Counted from the stretch's first letter, positions 23,817 through 32,802 are shown. The stretch: DNA of 54,402 bases from Salipiger mangrovisoli (GCF_015223355.1 NZ_JADFFK010000029.1:1-54402), one strand, 5' to 3'. Program-made: numbers and translations. Notes: generated by a model not told the origin, from the letters alone.

Positions 23817-24679
23817 TCGCTCCTGTCGCGGATCTTGGTGGGCAGGTTGTCGATGAACATGTTCACCGAGATGGTCAGCGAGGCGATGGCGATCGAGGGG
23901 AAGATCACCGCCGGCGCGCCGAGGCTCAGCCCCTCGATGTTCTCGCGCACCAGCGCGCCCCAGTCGGCGTTGGGCGGCTGCACGCCGAGCCCGAGAAACG
24001 ACAGACCCGAGAGCACCAGCACGATGAAGACGAAGCGCAGGCCGAGGTCGGCCAGCACCGGGCCGAGGATGTTGGGGAAGATCTCGCGCAGGATCAGGTA
24101 GGGTGTGCTTTCGCCGCGGGCGCGGGCGACGGTGACGAAATCCATCGTGTTGACGTTGACAGCCAGCGCCCGGGCGAAGCGGTAGGAGCCCGGCATGTAG
24201 ATCGCCGTCAGGGTGAAGATCAGCACCGGGATCGACGAGCCGACGGCCGCGACGACCACAAGGCCGAAGAGCAGCGAGGGGATGCCGTTGAAGGCGTCCA
24301 GCAGCCGCGACAGGATCATGTCGAACCAGCCCCCGGCGACGGCGGCCACCATGCCGAGGATCACCCCCAGCGTGCAGGCCAGCGTCACCGCGGCGAGGGC
24401 GATGCCGACGGTGTAGCGCGCGCCCATCAGGATGCGCGAGAAGATGTCGCGCCCGAGGTAGTCGGTGCCCATCCAGAAGTCCTTGGTCACCGGGCCGAAG
24501 TAGTCCCAGTCGACGATCTCGCCCGGCGGATGCGGCGCCAGAGACGGCCCGACGACAGCGACCACGGCCCAGAAGAGGATGATCGCGAGGCCGATCCTGC
24601 CGACCCAGTTGAAGCGGTAGCCCGGCCCCTTGCGCTTCGGCGCGTCCTTGGCGGTGGTGGTGGTAGCTTCAGCCATCAT
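23813..24679 (-). CDS. Dipeptide-type ABC transporter permease (DppC-like)
   Basis: A 288-residue inner-membrane permease. A hydrophobic span around residues 26-46 (RIGLAIILFWAVVAVVGPSL) is followed by HPPGEIVDWDYFGPVTKDFW and GTDYLGRDIFSRILMGARYT, the standard DppC/OppC N-terminal signature, then further spans and the EAA-type loop ARARGESTPYLILREIFPN near residue 185. Translation starts at ATGATG overlapping the upstream permease stop. Longer frames upstream are out-of-frame readings of that permease. Confidence 0.9.
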   Translation of the reverse strand: MMAEATTTTAKDAPKRKGPGYRFNWVGRIGLAIILFWAVVAVVGPSLAPHPPGEIVDWDYFGPVTKDFWMGTDYLGRDIFSRILMGARYTVGIALAAVTLACTLGVILGMVAAVAGGWFDMILSRLLDAFNGIPSLLFGLVVVAAVGSSIPVLIFTLTAIYMPGSYRFARALAVNVNTMDFVTVARARGESTPYLILREIFPNILGPVLADLGLRFVFIVLVLSGLSFLGLGVQPPNADWGALVRENIEGLSLGAPAVIFPSIAIASLTISVNMFIDNLPTKIRDRSE

Positions 24680-25644
24680 CGACGCAGCCTCGGGTTGGAA
24701 AGGATTGCAATCATGTCCGCCAGGGTGATCAGCGACAGGTAGCTGACGCAGAAGATCATCGCGCAGGACTGGATCAGCGGCAGGTCGCGGGTGCTGACCG
24801 CATCGACCATCAGCTTGGCGACGCCGGGGTAGTTGAAGATCGTCTCGACGATGATCACCCCGCCGACGAGGTAGCTCAGCGACAGCGCCACGGCGTTGGC
24901 GATCGGCCCCAGCGCGTTGGGCAGCGCGTGACCCAGCACCATGCGCTTGCGCGAGGCGCCCTTGAGCAGCGCCATCTCGACGTAGGGGGTGTTGATCGTC
25001 TCGATCACCGCGGCACGTGTCATGCGGATCATCTGCGCCGAGACCACGAACGCGAGGGTGATCACCGGCATCGCGTAGGCCTTGAGCATGGCCGAGAGCG
25101 AGCTGACGTCGGCGCCGTAGCTCAGCGCCGGCAGCCAGCCGAGCCAGACCGCGAAGATCAGCACGGCGAGCGTCGCCACCATGAACTCGGGCACCGAGAT
25201 CACCGAGATGGTCAGCACCGAGACGATCCGGTCGAAAAGCGAGCCGCGCCACATGGCCGCGCCGATCCCCAGCGCCAGCGCGACCGGCACCGAGATCAGC
25301 GTCGTCACGCCGGCGAGCTTCAGCGAGTTGCCCAGTCGGCCCGAGATCAGCTCCACCACTTCCATCTTGTTCACGTAGGAGGTGCCCAGATCGCCGCCCA
25401 GCAGCCCGACCAGCCAGCCGATGAAGCGGTTCAGCGCGGGCTCGTTCAGGCCCATCGCCTCGCGCAGGCCGGCGACGGCCTCGGGGGTGGCGGCCTGACC
25501 CAGCAGGATCTCGGCGACGTCACCGGGCAGCAGCTCGGTGGCGAAGAAGACGGCGAAGGAGACGATGACCAGCGTCAGCAGGGCGATGCCGAGCCGCTGT
25601 ATCACCAGGAACCATGGCGTGAGCGATTGGGGCAAGTGGGGCAC
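24676..25644 (-). CDS. Dipeptide-type ABC transporter permease (DppB-like)
   Basis: A 322-residue inner-membrane permease. It has the first membrane span near residues 12-32, a periplasmic loop with GDVAEILLGQAATPEAV and ALNRFIGWLVGLLGGDLGTS, and the EAA-loop segment TPYVEMALLKGASRKRMVLG near residue 210. These are the classic DppB features. The start is GTG at 25642-25644, behind GAAAGAG. It follows the binding-protein gene across a 75-base spacer with a 12-bp perfect hairpin. Confidence 0.9.
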   Translation of the reverse strand: MPHLPQSLTPWFLVIQRLGIALLTLVIVSFAVFFATELLPGDVAEILLGQAATPEAVAGLREAMGLNEPALNRFIGWLVGLLGGDLGTSYVNKMEVVELISGRLGNSLKLAGVTTLISVPVALALGIGAAMWRGSLFDRIVSVLTISVISVPEFMVATLAVLIFAVWLGWLPALSYGADVSSLSAMLKAYAMPVITLAFVVSAQMIRMTRAAVIETINTPYVEMALLKGASRKRMVLGHALPNALGPIANAVALSLSYLVGGVIIVETIFNYPGVAKLMVDAVSTRDLPLIQSCAMIFCVSYLSLITLADMIAILSNPRLRR

Positions 25645-25678
25645 CTCTTTCAGCCGGGGGTGTCGGAAAAGTCGAAGA

Positions 25679-25705
25679 CCGGGCCCGCGTCTGACGCGGG
25701 CCCGG
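25679..25705 (-). other. Hairpin after the dipeptide-type binding-protein gene
   Basis: A 12-bp perfect stem, CCGGGCCCGCGT-CTG-ACGCGGGCCCGG (25679-25690 with 25694-25705), lies 15 bases after the stop codon at 25720. As with the stems near 5338 and 49141, it probably stabilises the binding-protein message and lowers read-through into the permeases. Confidence 0.6.
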
Positions 25706-25719
25706 AGTGTGCGCGAAGA

Positions 25720-27330
25720 TCAGGCGTTGAGCCAGACGTATTCGGCGAAGGCGTAGCCCATCATGCCGCCCAGCGGGTTGGCCTTGAGGCCGCCAAGCTT
25801 GCTCGACACGGCGTCGACGTTGGAGATGTAGGCGGGAATGATGGTGCCGGCTTCGTTGGCGATCATCTCCTGCATCTCCCAATACATCGCGGTCCGCTTC
25901 TCCTCGTCGAGGGCACCGCGCGCCTCGACCATCATGCTGTCGAACTTCTCGGACTTGTACTGGCTCTCGTTCCACGGCGCGTCCGAGGCGTAGAGCAGCG
26001 AGAAGAGGATGTCCGGCGTCGGGCGCGGGTTGATGTTGCCGAAGTGGACTGGGGCCTTCAGCCAGTAGTTCGACCAGTAGCCATCGGAGGGCACGCGGTC
26101 GACCTTGAGGTTCATGCCGATCTCGGAGCCCGCTTGTTGCACCACGGTCGCCATGTCGACCGACGACGAGGCGGCATCGGAGGCGACCATCGGGATCTCG
26201 GTGCCCATCAGGCCCGCCTTCTCGAAGTGGTACTTGGCCTTTTCCGGGTCGAAGGCGCGCGGCGCGAGGTTCGGGTTGTGGTAGCGGTTGGCCGCGGACA
26301 CGGGCTGGTCGTTGCCGATCTCGGCAAAGCCGCGCAGCACCGATTTCTGGATCATCTCGCGGTTCACGAGGTACTTCATGCCCTCGACGAAATCGGCCTT
26401 GGCGCCGGGTTCGAGGTCAAGCCGGATGTTGAGGTTGGTGTAGTTGCCCGCGGTGGTCACCGAGGTCATCACCTGCTCCTGCCCCTCGAGCATCCGCATC
26501 GAGCGCGGGTTGACCGAAGCGGCGAGCTGGATGTCACCCGAGAGCAGCGCGTTGACGCGGGCGTTGTTGTCGGGGATCGCGAAGAACTCGAAGCTGTCGA
26601 GATACGGACCCTCGGCCTTGAAGTAGTTGGGGTTCTTCACCGCGACGGAGCGCACGCCGGGTTCGAAGGCTTCGCAGATGAAGGCGCCGGTGCCGTTGGC
26701 CTTGGAGAAATCCGTGGTGCCGTCGGCGATGATCATGAAGTGGTGCAGCGCCAGGATGGTCGGCAGGTCGGCGTTGGGCGCCGAGAGCACGATCTTCACG
26801 GTCAGGTCGTCGACCTTGGAGATCTCGGTCATCTGCTTGGCGATCGAGTTCACCTTGGAGCCGACCGCCTCGTCGAGGTGACGCTTGAGCGAGTAGACCA
26901 CGTCATCGGCCGAGAGCGTCTTGCCATCGTGGAAGGTGACGCCGGACTTCAGCTTCACTTCCCAGGTCTGCGCGTCGTCGGAGGAGACCGCGTCAGCCAG
27001 TTCCATCTGCGCCTGCCCGGCCTCGTCGAGGAAGGTCAGGCGGTTGTAGAAGGCGCAGCAGCGCACGTAATCGGTGGAGAGCGACGCCTTGGCCGGGTCG
27101 AGCGTGTCGGCGGTCGAGGACGACCAGCCTGCGGCCTTGAGCGAGCCACCCGAGACCGGGGTCGCGGCGACGGCGGCCGAGGCGCGCAGCAGCAGCGAGC
27201 CGCCCGCGGCGGCCGCGACGCCCGAGGACATAAGCATCTTCAGCAGATCCCGGCGCGAAGCGCCGCGGCGGATCATGTGCTCGACCATCGCGTCATCGCG
27301 GCCGGTCCAGTTGGTAGGGGTCTTGGTCAT
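25720..27330 (-). CDS. Peptide/nickel-type ABC transporter substrate-binding protein (Tat-exported)
   Basis: A 536-residue family 5 solute-binding protein. The N-terminus carries a twin-arginine signal: SRRDLLKML at residues 25-33, then a hydrophobic stretch ending in ASAAVAATP. Mature motifs include DTLDPAKASLSTDYVRCCAF and WEVKLKSGVTFHDGKTLSAD, both typical of OppA/DppA proteins. Tat export means it folds in the cytosol before secretion. The start has AGGGAAGA, which sits inside an ACAG-N6-CTGT dyad. The operon order is HAD protein, this gene, DppB, DppC, fused ATPase. The ligand may be an amino-acid derivative or opine rather than a true peptide. Confidence 0.92.
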   Translation of the reverse strand: MTKTPTNWTGRDDAMVEHMIRRGASRRDLLKMLMSSGVAAAAGGSLLLRASAAVAATPVSGGSLKAAGWSSSTADTLDPAKASLSTDYVRCCAFYNRLTFLDEAGQAQMELADAVSSDDAQTWEVKLKSGVTFHDGKTLSADDVVYSLKRHLDEAVGSKVNSIAKQMTEISKVDDLTVKIVLSAPNADLPTILALHHFMIIADGTTDFSKANGTGAFICEAFEPGVRSVAVKNPNYFKAEGPYLDSFEFFAIPDNNARVNALLSGDIQLAASVNPRSMRMLEGQEQVMTSVTTAGNYTNLNIRLDLEPGAKADFVEGMKYLVNREMIQKSVLRGFAEIGNDQPVSAANRYHNPNLAPRAFDPEKAKYHFEKAGLMGTEIPMVASDAASSSVDMATVVQQAGSEIGMNLKVDRVPSDGYWSNYWLKAPVHFGNINPRPTPDILFSLLYASDAPWNESQYKSEKFDSMMVEARGALDEEKRTAMYWEMQEMIANEAGTIIPAYISNVDAVSSKLGGLKANPLGGMMGYAFAEYVWLNA

Positions 27331-27331
27331 G

Positions 27332-27345
27332 ACAGTCTTCCCTGT
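27332..27345. promoter_or_regulatory. ACAG-N6-CTGT dyad over the ribosome site
   Basis: ACAGTCTTCCCTGT matches the CAG-N6-CTG form of the element found at 12156, 12186, 28210 and 31658, and shares the TTCC centre of the 31658 copy. It lies 2-15 bases upstream of the binding-protein start and contains its Shine-Dalgarno complement, so the match may be chance. Confidence 0.25.
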
Positions 27346-27406
27346 TGTGGTGGTTGTACGGGCCCGGACGGTCTTCGTGCCGCCTCGGGCCAGATGCTTC
27401 GCGGGG

Positions 27407-28138
27407 TTACGCGCCGAAGGCCTCGTCGGCCGCGAGGGCCAGTTCGATCAGCGCGTGGAAGTGGTAGTCGGGCTCGGTGAATTCCTTCGGCTCGATGGTG
27501 CCGCCGTAGCCCTTCTGCGCGTGTCGGCGCTGAATCCAGGCATTGGTCATGCCGAGCTCGCGCGAGATGCCGATATCGTGGTACTGGCTCTGCGCGGTGT
27601 GCAGGATGTCGTCCTTCGAGCCACCGTCCTTCTCCACGTGGGCAAAGACCTGGTGGAAGTAGTCGGGGTTGGGCTTCTCGCAGCCGGTGTCATCGGTGGT
27701 GAACCCCGCCCAGAAGGGCTGGCCCAGCTTCTCGGCGAATTTCTCGAAGGCCCAGCGGCGGGCGTTGGTCATCGCGATCAGCTTGTAGCGCGCCTTGAGC
27801 TTCGCCATCGCCTCGACACTGTCGGGGAAGGGTTTCGCCTCGCCCACCGTGTCGATCATCAGCTGACGGTATTCCTCGGTGTCGGGAAAGCCGAAGGCCG
27901 CGGCGATGCGCGAATAGCAGCGGCCCAGGTCGTCGGGGAAGAGCCCCGCGCCCGGCTCGTAGCGCGCGTCGCGGTAGACCGAGAGTGCCGCTTCGCCGTC
28001 GATGTCCACACCTTCGCGGGCGGCGATGGTCGCAAGGCCCTCCTTGATCGCCCCCTCGAAGTCGATGAGCGTGCCGACCACGTCGAATGTGACGTAGCTG
28101 AAGGCGGTAAGCGGTTTCACGGCGGTGGTCGTTGCCAT
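27407..28138 (-). CDS. HAD hydrolase, haloacid dehalogenase-type subfamily (copy 1)
   Basis: A 243-residue HAD-fold protein. The nucleophile motif is YVTFDVVGTLIDF with Asp19; the second Asp of the usual phosphatase DxD motif is replaced by Val, as in L-2-haloacid dehalogenases. Motif II is AMTNARRW near residue 121, the motif III Lys is in CEKPNPDYF near 155, and motif IV is the QSQYHDIG segment near 180. It may cleave a non-phosphate bond (carbon-halogen or another ester-forming step) or be a repurposed family member. The start at 28136-28138 has AGGA; a longer frame upstream covers antisense GhrA sequence. It is the first gene of the dipeptide-type importer operon, 72 bases downstream of a GCAG-N6-CTGC dyad. 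Confidence 0.85.
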   Translation of the reverse strand: MATTTAVKPLTAFSYVTFDVVGTLIDFEGAIKEGLATIAAREGVDIDGEAALSVYRDARYEPGAGLFPDDLGRCYSRIAAAFGFPDTEEYRQLMIDTVGEAKPFPDSVEAMAKLKARYKLIAMTNARRWAFEKFAEKLGQPFWAGFTTDDTGCEKPNPDYFHQVFAHVEKDGGSKDDILHTAQSQYHDIGISRELGMTNAWIQRRHAQKGYGGTIEPKEFTEPDYHFHALIELALAADEAFGA

Positions 28139-28440
28139 CTCGGCAGTCCTTTCTGCGATGTAGCGGCGCGGGAGGGGCGCCATGATCCGTGCCGGGACGC
28201 GGGGCATTCGCAGAATTTTCTGCCTGACCTGCGGTTTTGACCCACCCACGCTGGTTTCCGTCGTTTTCCCCTGATTTTCGGGGAAATGCTGCGTAGTCCC
28301 GTCGGGTCGTCGCGTCCCTGTTGCATTCAGCTTCCCCCGAAATGGCGCTTCGGAAACTCCGAAAGCGGCCAGAGGGGCGGCATATTCTTCTGTATTCCCC
28401 CGAGGCGCGGCATTTTCGCGCCGTGCCCCGGAGCGGCGTT
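28139..28440. other. 302-base spacer with hairpins and an operator-like dyad
   Basis: No protein gene is seen. After the GhrA stop come the stems GGCGCG-GCATTTT-CGCGCC (28404-28422) and TTCGGA-AAC-TCCGAA (28349-28363), then TTTCCCC-TGATTTTC-GGGGAAA (28264-28285). None is followed by a clear U-run on the minus strand. The GCAG-N6-CTGC dyad at 28210-28223 lies nearest the HAD gene. The region looks like the end of one unit and the promoter of the next. Confidence 0.55.
28210..28223. promoter_or_regulatory. GCAG-N6-CTGC dyad upstream of HAD/importer operon
   Basis: GCAGAATTTTCTGC is a 6-bp-armed palindrome (GCAGAA-TT-TTCTGC), the most symmetric copy of the element. It stands 72 bases upstream of the HAD start and has an AT-rich centre in a GC-rich setting. 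It is a candidate operator for the nearby Lrp/AsnC regulator. Confidence 0.5.
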
Positions 28441-29352
28441 TCAGTAGCCCCGCGCCTGATCGACGAGCCCCGGAAGCGGCTCCCCAGCCCGGCTGGCGCG
28501 CAGCACGTTCAGCACGTGCCGGGCGCCTTCGGCGGCGTCGGTGTTGGCCGCGATGTGCGGGGTGATCACCAGCCGCGGGTCGGCCCAGGCCCAGTGATCC
28601 GCGGGCAGCGGCTCGGGGTCGGTGACGTCGAGCATGGCCGAGGCCAGCTGCCCGGCATCGAGCGCGCCCTTCAGCGCCGCCATGTCGAGCTGCGCGCCGC
28701 GGCCCGCGTGGACCAGCATCGCGCCCTGCGGCATCTTCGCGAAGAAGGCGGCATTCATCAGGCCGCGCGTCCCGGCGGTGAGCGGCAGCAGGCAGATCAG
28801 AATGTCGGACCGCGCAAGGAAGGCATCCATCCCCTCGGCCCCGAAGACCTCGATCCCCTCGACAGGGCGGCCCGAGCGTGACCAGCCGGCCACGTCGAAG
28901 CCCATGCCGCGCAGGGTGTCTGCGGCCAGAAGGCCGATGCGCCCCAGCCCCATGATCCCCAGCCGCGCGCCGCGCGTGAGCGGCACCGGGCGGGTGGTCC
29001 ACTCCGCCGCGCGCTGCTGGCCGAGGTAAACGGGCATCTCGCGGTGCAGCATCAGCGTGGCCATCACCACCCAGTCGCGCACCATCTCCTCGATGCCCGG
29101 CGCCAGCGTGCGCACGAGGCTCACGCCCTCGGGCATGGCGGGCATCTGGTCGACGCCCGCCCCGGTCGAGATCACCACCCGCAGGTTCGGGTAGCGCCGC
29201 AGATCCCGCGGCGGCACCCAGCAGACGAGATGGGTGATCGCGGCGGGGTCGGTCACCGCCGCCTCGCCCACGATCATCTCCTCGCCCGCCGCCGCGAAGA
29301 GCGGCTTCCAGACCTCGGCGCGATCCGCCGTCGAGAGGTAGAGCAGCGCCAT
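28441..29352 (-). CDS. ghrA: Glyoxylate/hydroxypyruvate reductase A-type dehydrogenase
   Basis: A 303-residue D-isomer-specific 2-hydroxyacid dehydrogenase. VVISTGAGVDQMP near residue 60, the NAD(P) motif LGIMGLGRIGLLAADTLRGM near 133, HAGRGAQLDMAAL near 214 and the catalytic Glu/His region DPEPLPADHW ... TPHIAANT near 245-265 define the GhrA branch, which lacks the longer N-terminus of GhrB. It reduces glyoxylate or hydroxypyruvate, or a similar 2-oxo acid, with NAD(P)H. Its start overlaps the aminotransferase stop (TGATG), suggesting that it works on the 2-oxo acid produced or consumed by that enzyme. Confidence 0.87.
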   Translation of the reverse strand: MALLYLSTADRAEVWKPLFAAAGEEMIVGEAAVTDPAAITHLVCWVPPRDLRRYPNLRVVISTGAGVDQMPAMPEGVSLVRTLAPGIEEMVRDWVVMATLMLHREMPVYLGQQRAAEWTTRPVPLTRGARLGIMGLGRIGLLAADTLRGMGFDVAGWSRSGRPVEGIEVFGAEGMDAFLARSDILICLLPLTAGTRGLMNAAFFAKMPQGAMLVHAGRGAQLDMAALKGALDAGQLASAMLDVTDPEPLPADHWAWADPRLVITPHIAANTDAAEGARHVLNVLRASRAGEPLPGLVDQARGY

Positions 29353-30722
29353 CAGGCGAGGGCCGCGCGGATTTCCGGGTCTTCCAGCGTCAGGTCGAGC
29401 ACGGTGCGGGTGCGCTCGACGATGGCGTCGATTTCCGCGTCGGTGCAGCAGAGCGGCGGCGCGTAACCGAAGATGCCCTGCGCGAAGCTGCGCACGATGA
29501 GCCCCTGCTCCCAGGCCCGATCGAAGAGCCGGGTGGCGGGCTGCACGGCGGCGGGCAGCGGCGTCTTCTTCTCCTTGTCGGTGACCAGCTCGACGGCGGC
29601 CAGCATCCCCCGGCCTCGCACGTCGCCGACCAGCGGGTGATCGCGCAGCGTCTCGAGCCCGGCCATCAGCCGCGCCCCCGCCTTGCGGCCATTCTCCAGC
29701 AGCCCGCCCTCGTAGAGACGCAGCACCTCCAGCGCGACGGCGGCCGACACGGGATGCGCCGAGTAGGTGAAACCGTGGCCCACGGCCTTGGCGCCCGCGC
29801 CCTCGGCGATGGTCTCGTAGACATGGTCACGCATGAAGACCGCGCCCATCGGCACGTAGCCTGAGGTGAGCCCCTTTGCGGTGGTCATGAGGTCCGGAAC
29901 GATGCCCTCTTCCTCGCAGGCAAAGAGCGGGCCGGTGCGGCCGAAGCCGGTGATGACCTCGTCGGCGACGAAGAGGATGTCCATCTCGGCGCAGGCGTCG
30001 CGCATCGCCTTCACCCAGCCCTTCGGCGGCACAAGCACCCCGCCCGATCCCTGGATCGGCTCGACGTAGAAGGCGGCGACCTTGTCCTCGCCGATCGCTG
30101 CGACCTTGGCCTTCAGCTCGGCGACCGAGGCATCGACGATCTCCTGCTCGGTCTTGAGCGGGTTCCGGTAGATGTAATGCGACGAGATCTTGTGCTGCCA
30201 CTGGTAGGGCACGCCGAAGCCATCGTGGAAGCCGGGCAGCGCGGTCAGCCCGGCGCCCATGGTGGTGGAGCCGTGGTAGCCCTGCTCGACCGAGATGAAC
30301 TGATCGCGCTGCGGCTGGCCCTTGGCGTGCCAGTAGTAGCGGATGAATCGGATCGTGCTGTCCACCGCGTCAGACCCGCCGAGGCTGAAATAGATGTGGT
30401 TGAGATCGCCGGGGCTGCGCTCGGCCAGCTCGGCGGCAAGCCGGATCGGTGCCTCGGCCCCGAGGTCGAAATAGCCGGTGGCATAGGGCAGCCTGCGCAT
30501 CTGCTCGGCGGCGGCCTCGACGACGCTCTCATGGCCGTAACCGGCGTTGACGCACCACAGGCCGGCGAAACCGTCGATCAGCTCGCGGCCCTCGGCATCG
30601 GTGACGGTCGCGCCCTTGGCCGAGCGCAGCACGCGCACGCCGCGCGCCTCGTGGCCGCGGAAGGACGAGACCGGGTGGACGAGGTGCTGGCGGTCCAGCT
30701 CGATGAGGGAATTGGTCAGCAT
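29352..30722 (-). CDS. Class III pyridoxal-phosphate aminotransferase
   Basis: A 456-residue omega-aminotransferase. Visible features are SFRGHEARGVRVLRSAKGA near residue 24, DGFAGLWCVNAGYGHE near 50, GGSDAVDSTIRF near 115, the cofactor-binding Asp in FVADEVITGFGRTG near 245, and the PLP Lys283 in TTAKGLTSGY. It resembles the pyruvate- or 2-oxoglutarate-linked omega-amino acid and polyamine transaminases (beta-alanine, putrescine, taurine). Start ATG at 30720-30722 is behind GGAGAG; an upstream in-frame Met has none. It follows the GNAT gene by 16 bases. Its likely product is a semialdehyde, which could feed the GabD-type enzyme at 8096. Confidence 0.9.
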   Translation of the reverse strand: MLTNSLIELDRQHLVHPVSSFRGHEARGVRVLRSAKGATVTDAEGRELIDGFAGLWCVNAGYGHESVVEAAAEQMRRLPYATGYFDLGAEAPIRLAAELAERSPGDLNHIYFSLGGSDAVDSTIRFIRYYWHAKGQPQRDQFISVEQGYHGSTTMGAGLTALPGFHDGFGVPYQWQHKISSHYIYRNPLKTEQEIVDASVAELKAKVAAIGEDKVAAFYVEPIQGSGGVLVPPKGWVKAMRDACAEMDILFVADEVITGFGRTGPLFACEEEGIVPDLMTTAKGLTSGYVPMGAVFMRDHVYETIAEGAGAKAVGHGFTYSAHPVSAAVALEVLRLYEGGLLENGRKAGARLMAGLETLRDHPLVGDVRGRGMLAAVELVTDKEKKTPLPAAVQPATRLFDRAWEQGLIVRSFAQGIFGYAPPLCCTDAEIDAIVERTRTVLDLTLEDPEIRAALA

Positions 30723-30738
30723 GACGCTCTCCGGAAGG

Positions 30739-31575
30739 TCAGCCCAGGGCCTGCGAGGCAAGGGCGTAGGTTGTAAAATCGGTCTCGGCGGCGGCCCGGG
30801 CCGCCTTCTTCATCGCGGTGCCGCCACCCGCATGGGCAAGGCCGAGCGCTTCGGCATGGGGCGCCAGCACGGCATCGGTCAGGTCGACGCGCAGGAATTG
30901 CCCGGCGCAGCGCGTGGCCCCGGTGGCGATCAGCGCGCGGGCGGTCTCGGCGTCCTGCGCCACGACCGGCCCCAGCACCCTGCCGCGTCCGAACTCGCGC
31001 AGAATGGCGAAACCGCGCTCGGCGCGAAGTAGCTCGCCGCGCTCCGTGATCGCCGCGATCAGGGCAGCGCGGTCCATGCCGCTGGCAGCGCGGTCCATCG
31101 CAGCAAGGTCCGATGCGTCCGCCCCGGCAACCAGCTGAACCGGCAACTCGGGCGCGGCGGCCTTGGCGATGCCCTGATGCTGGAAGACCTCGCCCGTGGC
31201 CTCGAAGCCGAGCTTCTCGTAAAGCGGCAGCCCGTCGGCGGTGGCGGTAAGGCGCAATTCGCGCGTACCTCCGATCTCCAGCACCGCCTGCATGAGCCTG
31301 CGGCCAAGCCCCCTGCCCCGCATCCGCGCATCGACGATGATCATGTTGATGGTCGCCACCTCGCCGAAGAGCGAGCAGAGCGCGGTGCCCACCACCTCGT
31401 CCCCCTGCAAGGCCACGACACCCTGCGAGACCGAGAGCGTCAGCTCCCAGTCGACGGCACGGTGCGGCCAGCCTGCCTCGCGCGAGAGGCGCAGGGCACC
31501 GGTCAGGTGGGCAGGCGAAAACGGGGCGAGGATGATCTCGGGCGCATCGGCCGCGAGTGGGGAGGCAGCGGTCAT
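30739..31575 (-). CDS. Double-domain GNAT acetyltransferase (copy 1)
   Basis: A 278-residue protein. The N-terminal GNAT fold has the acetyl-CoA motif MRGRGLGRRLMQAVLEIGG near residue 85. A second region from about residue 145 contains DLAAMDRAASGMDRAAL and GRGRVLGPVVAQDAETAR, like the YitH-type C-terminal acetyltransferase domain. The acceptor amine is unknown. It is clearly paralogous to the protein at 35405: both end with the same type of tail (TYALASQALG versus TYGLAMQSLG) and share the G-GRV-GP-VA block. It heads the GNAT-aminotransferase-ghrA unit, downstream of a GCAG-N6-CTGC dyad. Confidence 0.85.
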   Translation of the reverse strand: MTAASPLAADAPEIILAPFSPAHLTGALRLSREAGWPHRAVDWELTLSVSQGVVALQGDEVVGTALCSLFGEVATINMIIVDARMRGRGLGRRLMQAVLEIGGTRELRLTATADGLPLYEKLGFEATGEVFQHQGIAKAAAPELPVQLVAGADASDLAAMDRAASGMDRAALIAAITERGELLRAERGFAILREFGRGRVLGPVVAQDAETARALIATGATRCAGQFLRVDLTDAVLAPHAEALGLAHAGGGTAMKKAARAAAETDFTTYALASQALG

Positions 31576-31657
31576 CGGGGGTCTCTGTGTCTTGACGTGT
31601 CGGGGTCAGGCTAGCGCACGGCGGGCGGCAGGTTCGCCCTGATCCGCTGCGTGCACG

Positions 31658-31671
31658 GCAGTTTTCCCTGC
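31658..31671. promoter_or_regulatory. GCAG-N6-CTGC dyad upstream of GNAT/aminotransferase unit
   Basis: GCAGTTTTCCCTGC has the same arms and spacing as the copies at 12156, 12186 and 28210. It lies 83 bases upstream of the GNAT start, in the 129-base gap after the ArgE-type gene. A degenerate neighbour, GCAGGTTCGCCCTG (31628-31641), lies 30 bases closer to the gene, repeating the 30-base spacing seen at 12156/12186. Confidence 0.5.
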
Positions 31672-31704
31672 GGCGACCACGGGCCGCCGCAGGATATGCC
31701 GCGC

Positions 31705-32802
31705 TCAGCAGAGCCGCCGGCCGAGCGCGAGGACCATCTCGGTCGCGCCGGCCAGTTCCGGCTCCGTGAGGTATTCCTCGGGCTTGTGCGCGCGCGCAAT
31801 GTCGCCCGGGCCGCAGACGATCGCGGGCACGCCCGCCTGCTGGAAAAGCCCGGCCTCGGTGCCGTATGACACGGCCTGAAGCGGCGCATGGCCCGAGATC
31901 TCTGTGGCGAGGGCCGTAAGCGGATGGTCCGCGTCGAGCGCCAGGGCCGGGTAGTCAGACAGCCATTCGGCGTCGAGGCCGCCGATCCCGGCCAGCGGCG
32001 CGAGGATCTGCCGCGGATCGACACCGCAGATGGCGCGCGCCTCGATGCAGGCCTCGGCGCGGTCCGGGATGATGTTGAGCGCCTGTCCCCCCGCGACGGT
32101 GCCGATCTGCACCGTCGAATGGGCCGGCGCGAAGCGCGCGTCCTGCGGCCCGGATTTCAGGCTCTCGGCCAGCGCGACGGCGGCGCAAAGTGCCGGCGCA
32201 AGCGCATGGATCGCGTTCTGCCCCAGATCGGGACGCGATGAATGGCCCGAAACGCCCGTCGCCACCAGCCGCAGCGCCGCCTTGCCCTTGTGCGCCAGCA
32301 CCGGCACCAGCCCCGAGGGTTCGCCGACGATGCAGCCAAGCGGCGCGGCACAAAGCTCCGGCAGTTTCGCCAGCAGGTGCCGCACGCCGCGGCAGCCCGC
32401 CTCTTCGTCGTAGGAGAGCGCGATGTGGACCGGCGCCCGCAGCGGCATTGCGGCCAGTTCGGGAACGGCGGCGAGCACGGCGGCATCGAAGCCTTTCATG
32501 TCGCAGGCCCCGCGGCCGATCAGCCGCGCGCCGTCCCGCCGCAGCACGAAGGGATCCCCGAGCCAGCCCGGCTCCTGCGCCGGGACGACATCGACGTGTC
32601 CCGACAGGATGTAGCCCGGCAGCGAGGGATCGCCGATCGTGGCGAAGAGGTTCTCGCGGTCGCCCTCGGGGCCGACCACGCGGGTGACCCGCGCGCCGTG
32701 CTCCGAAAGGTAGTGCGCGACGTAATCCATCAGCGCCGTGTTCGAGGTGCCGACGACGCTGGGGAAGGCGACGAGCCGTTCGAGGATCTCCGCCGCCCGC
32801 AT
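31705..32802 (-). CDS. argE: ArgE-type acetylornithine deacetylase / M20 peptidase
   Basis: A 365-residue metallohydrolase of the M20 family. SGHVDVVP near residue 65 holds the first metal His and its partner Asp; GRGACDMKGFDAA near 97 holds the bridging Asp; SYDEEAGCRG near 128 has the catalytic Glu pair; GEPSG near 155 and the late AHKPEEY near 340 add further ligands. It removes N-acyl groups from ornithine-like substrates. Here it probably deacylates a catabolic intermediate, since no other arginine biosynthesis genes are nearby. The start overlaps the cupin stop (TGATG). Pairing with GNAT genes hints at acetyl protection and deprotection of an amine. Confidence 0.88.
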   Translation of the reverse strand: MRAAEILERLVAFPSVVGTSNTALMDYVAHYLSEHGARVTRVVGPEGDRENLFATIGDPSLPGYILSGHVDVVPAQEPGWLGDPFVLRRDGARLIGRGACDMKGFDAAVLAAVPELAAMPLRAPVHIALSYDEEAGCRGVRHLLAKLPELCAAPLGCIVGEPSGLVPVLAHKGKAALRLVATGVSGHSSRPDLGQNAIHALAPALCAAVALAESLKSGPQDARFAPAHSTVQIGTVAGGQALNIIPDRAEACIEARAICGVDPRQILAPLAGIGGLDAEWLSDYPALALDADHPLTALATEISGHAPLQAVSYGTEAGLFQQAGVPAIVCGPGDIARAHKPEEYLTEPELAGATEMVLALGRRLC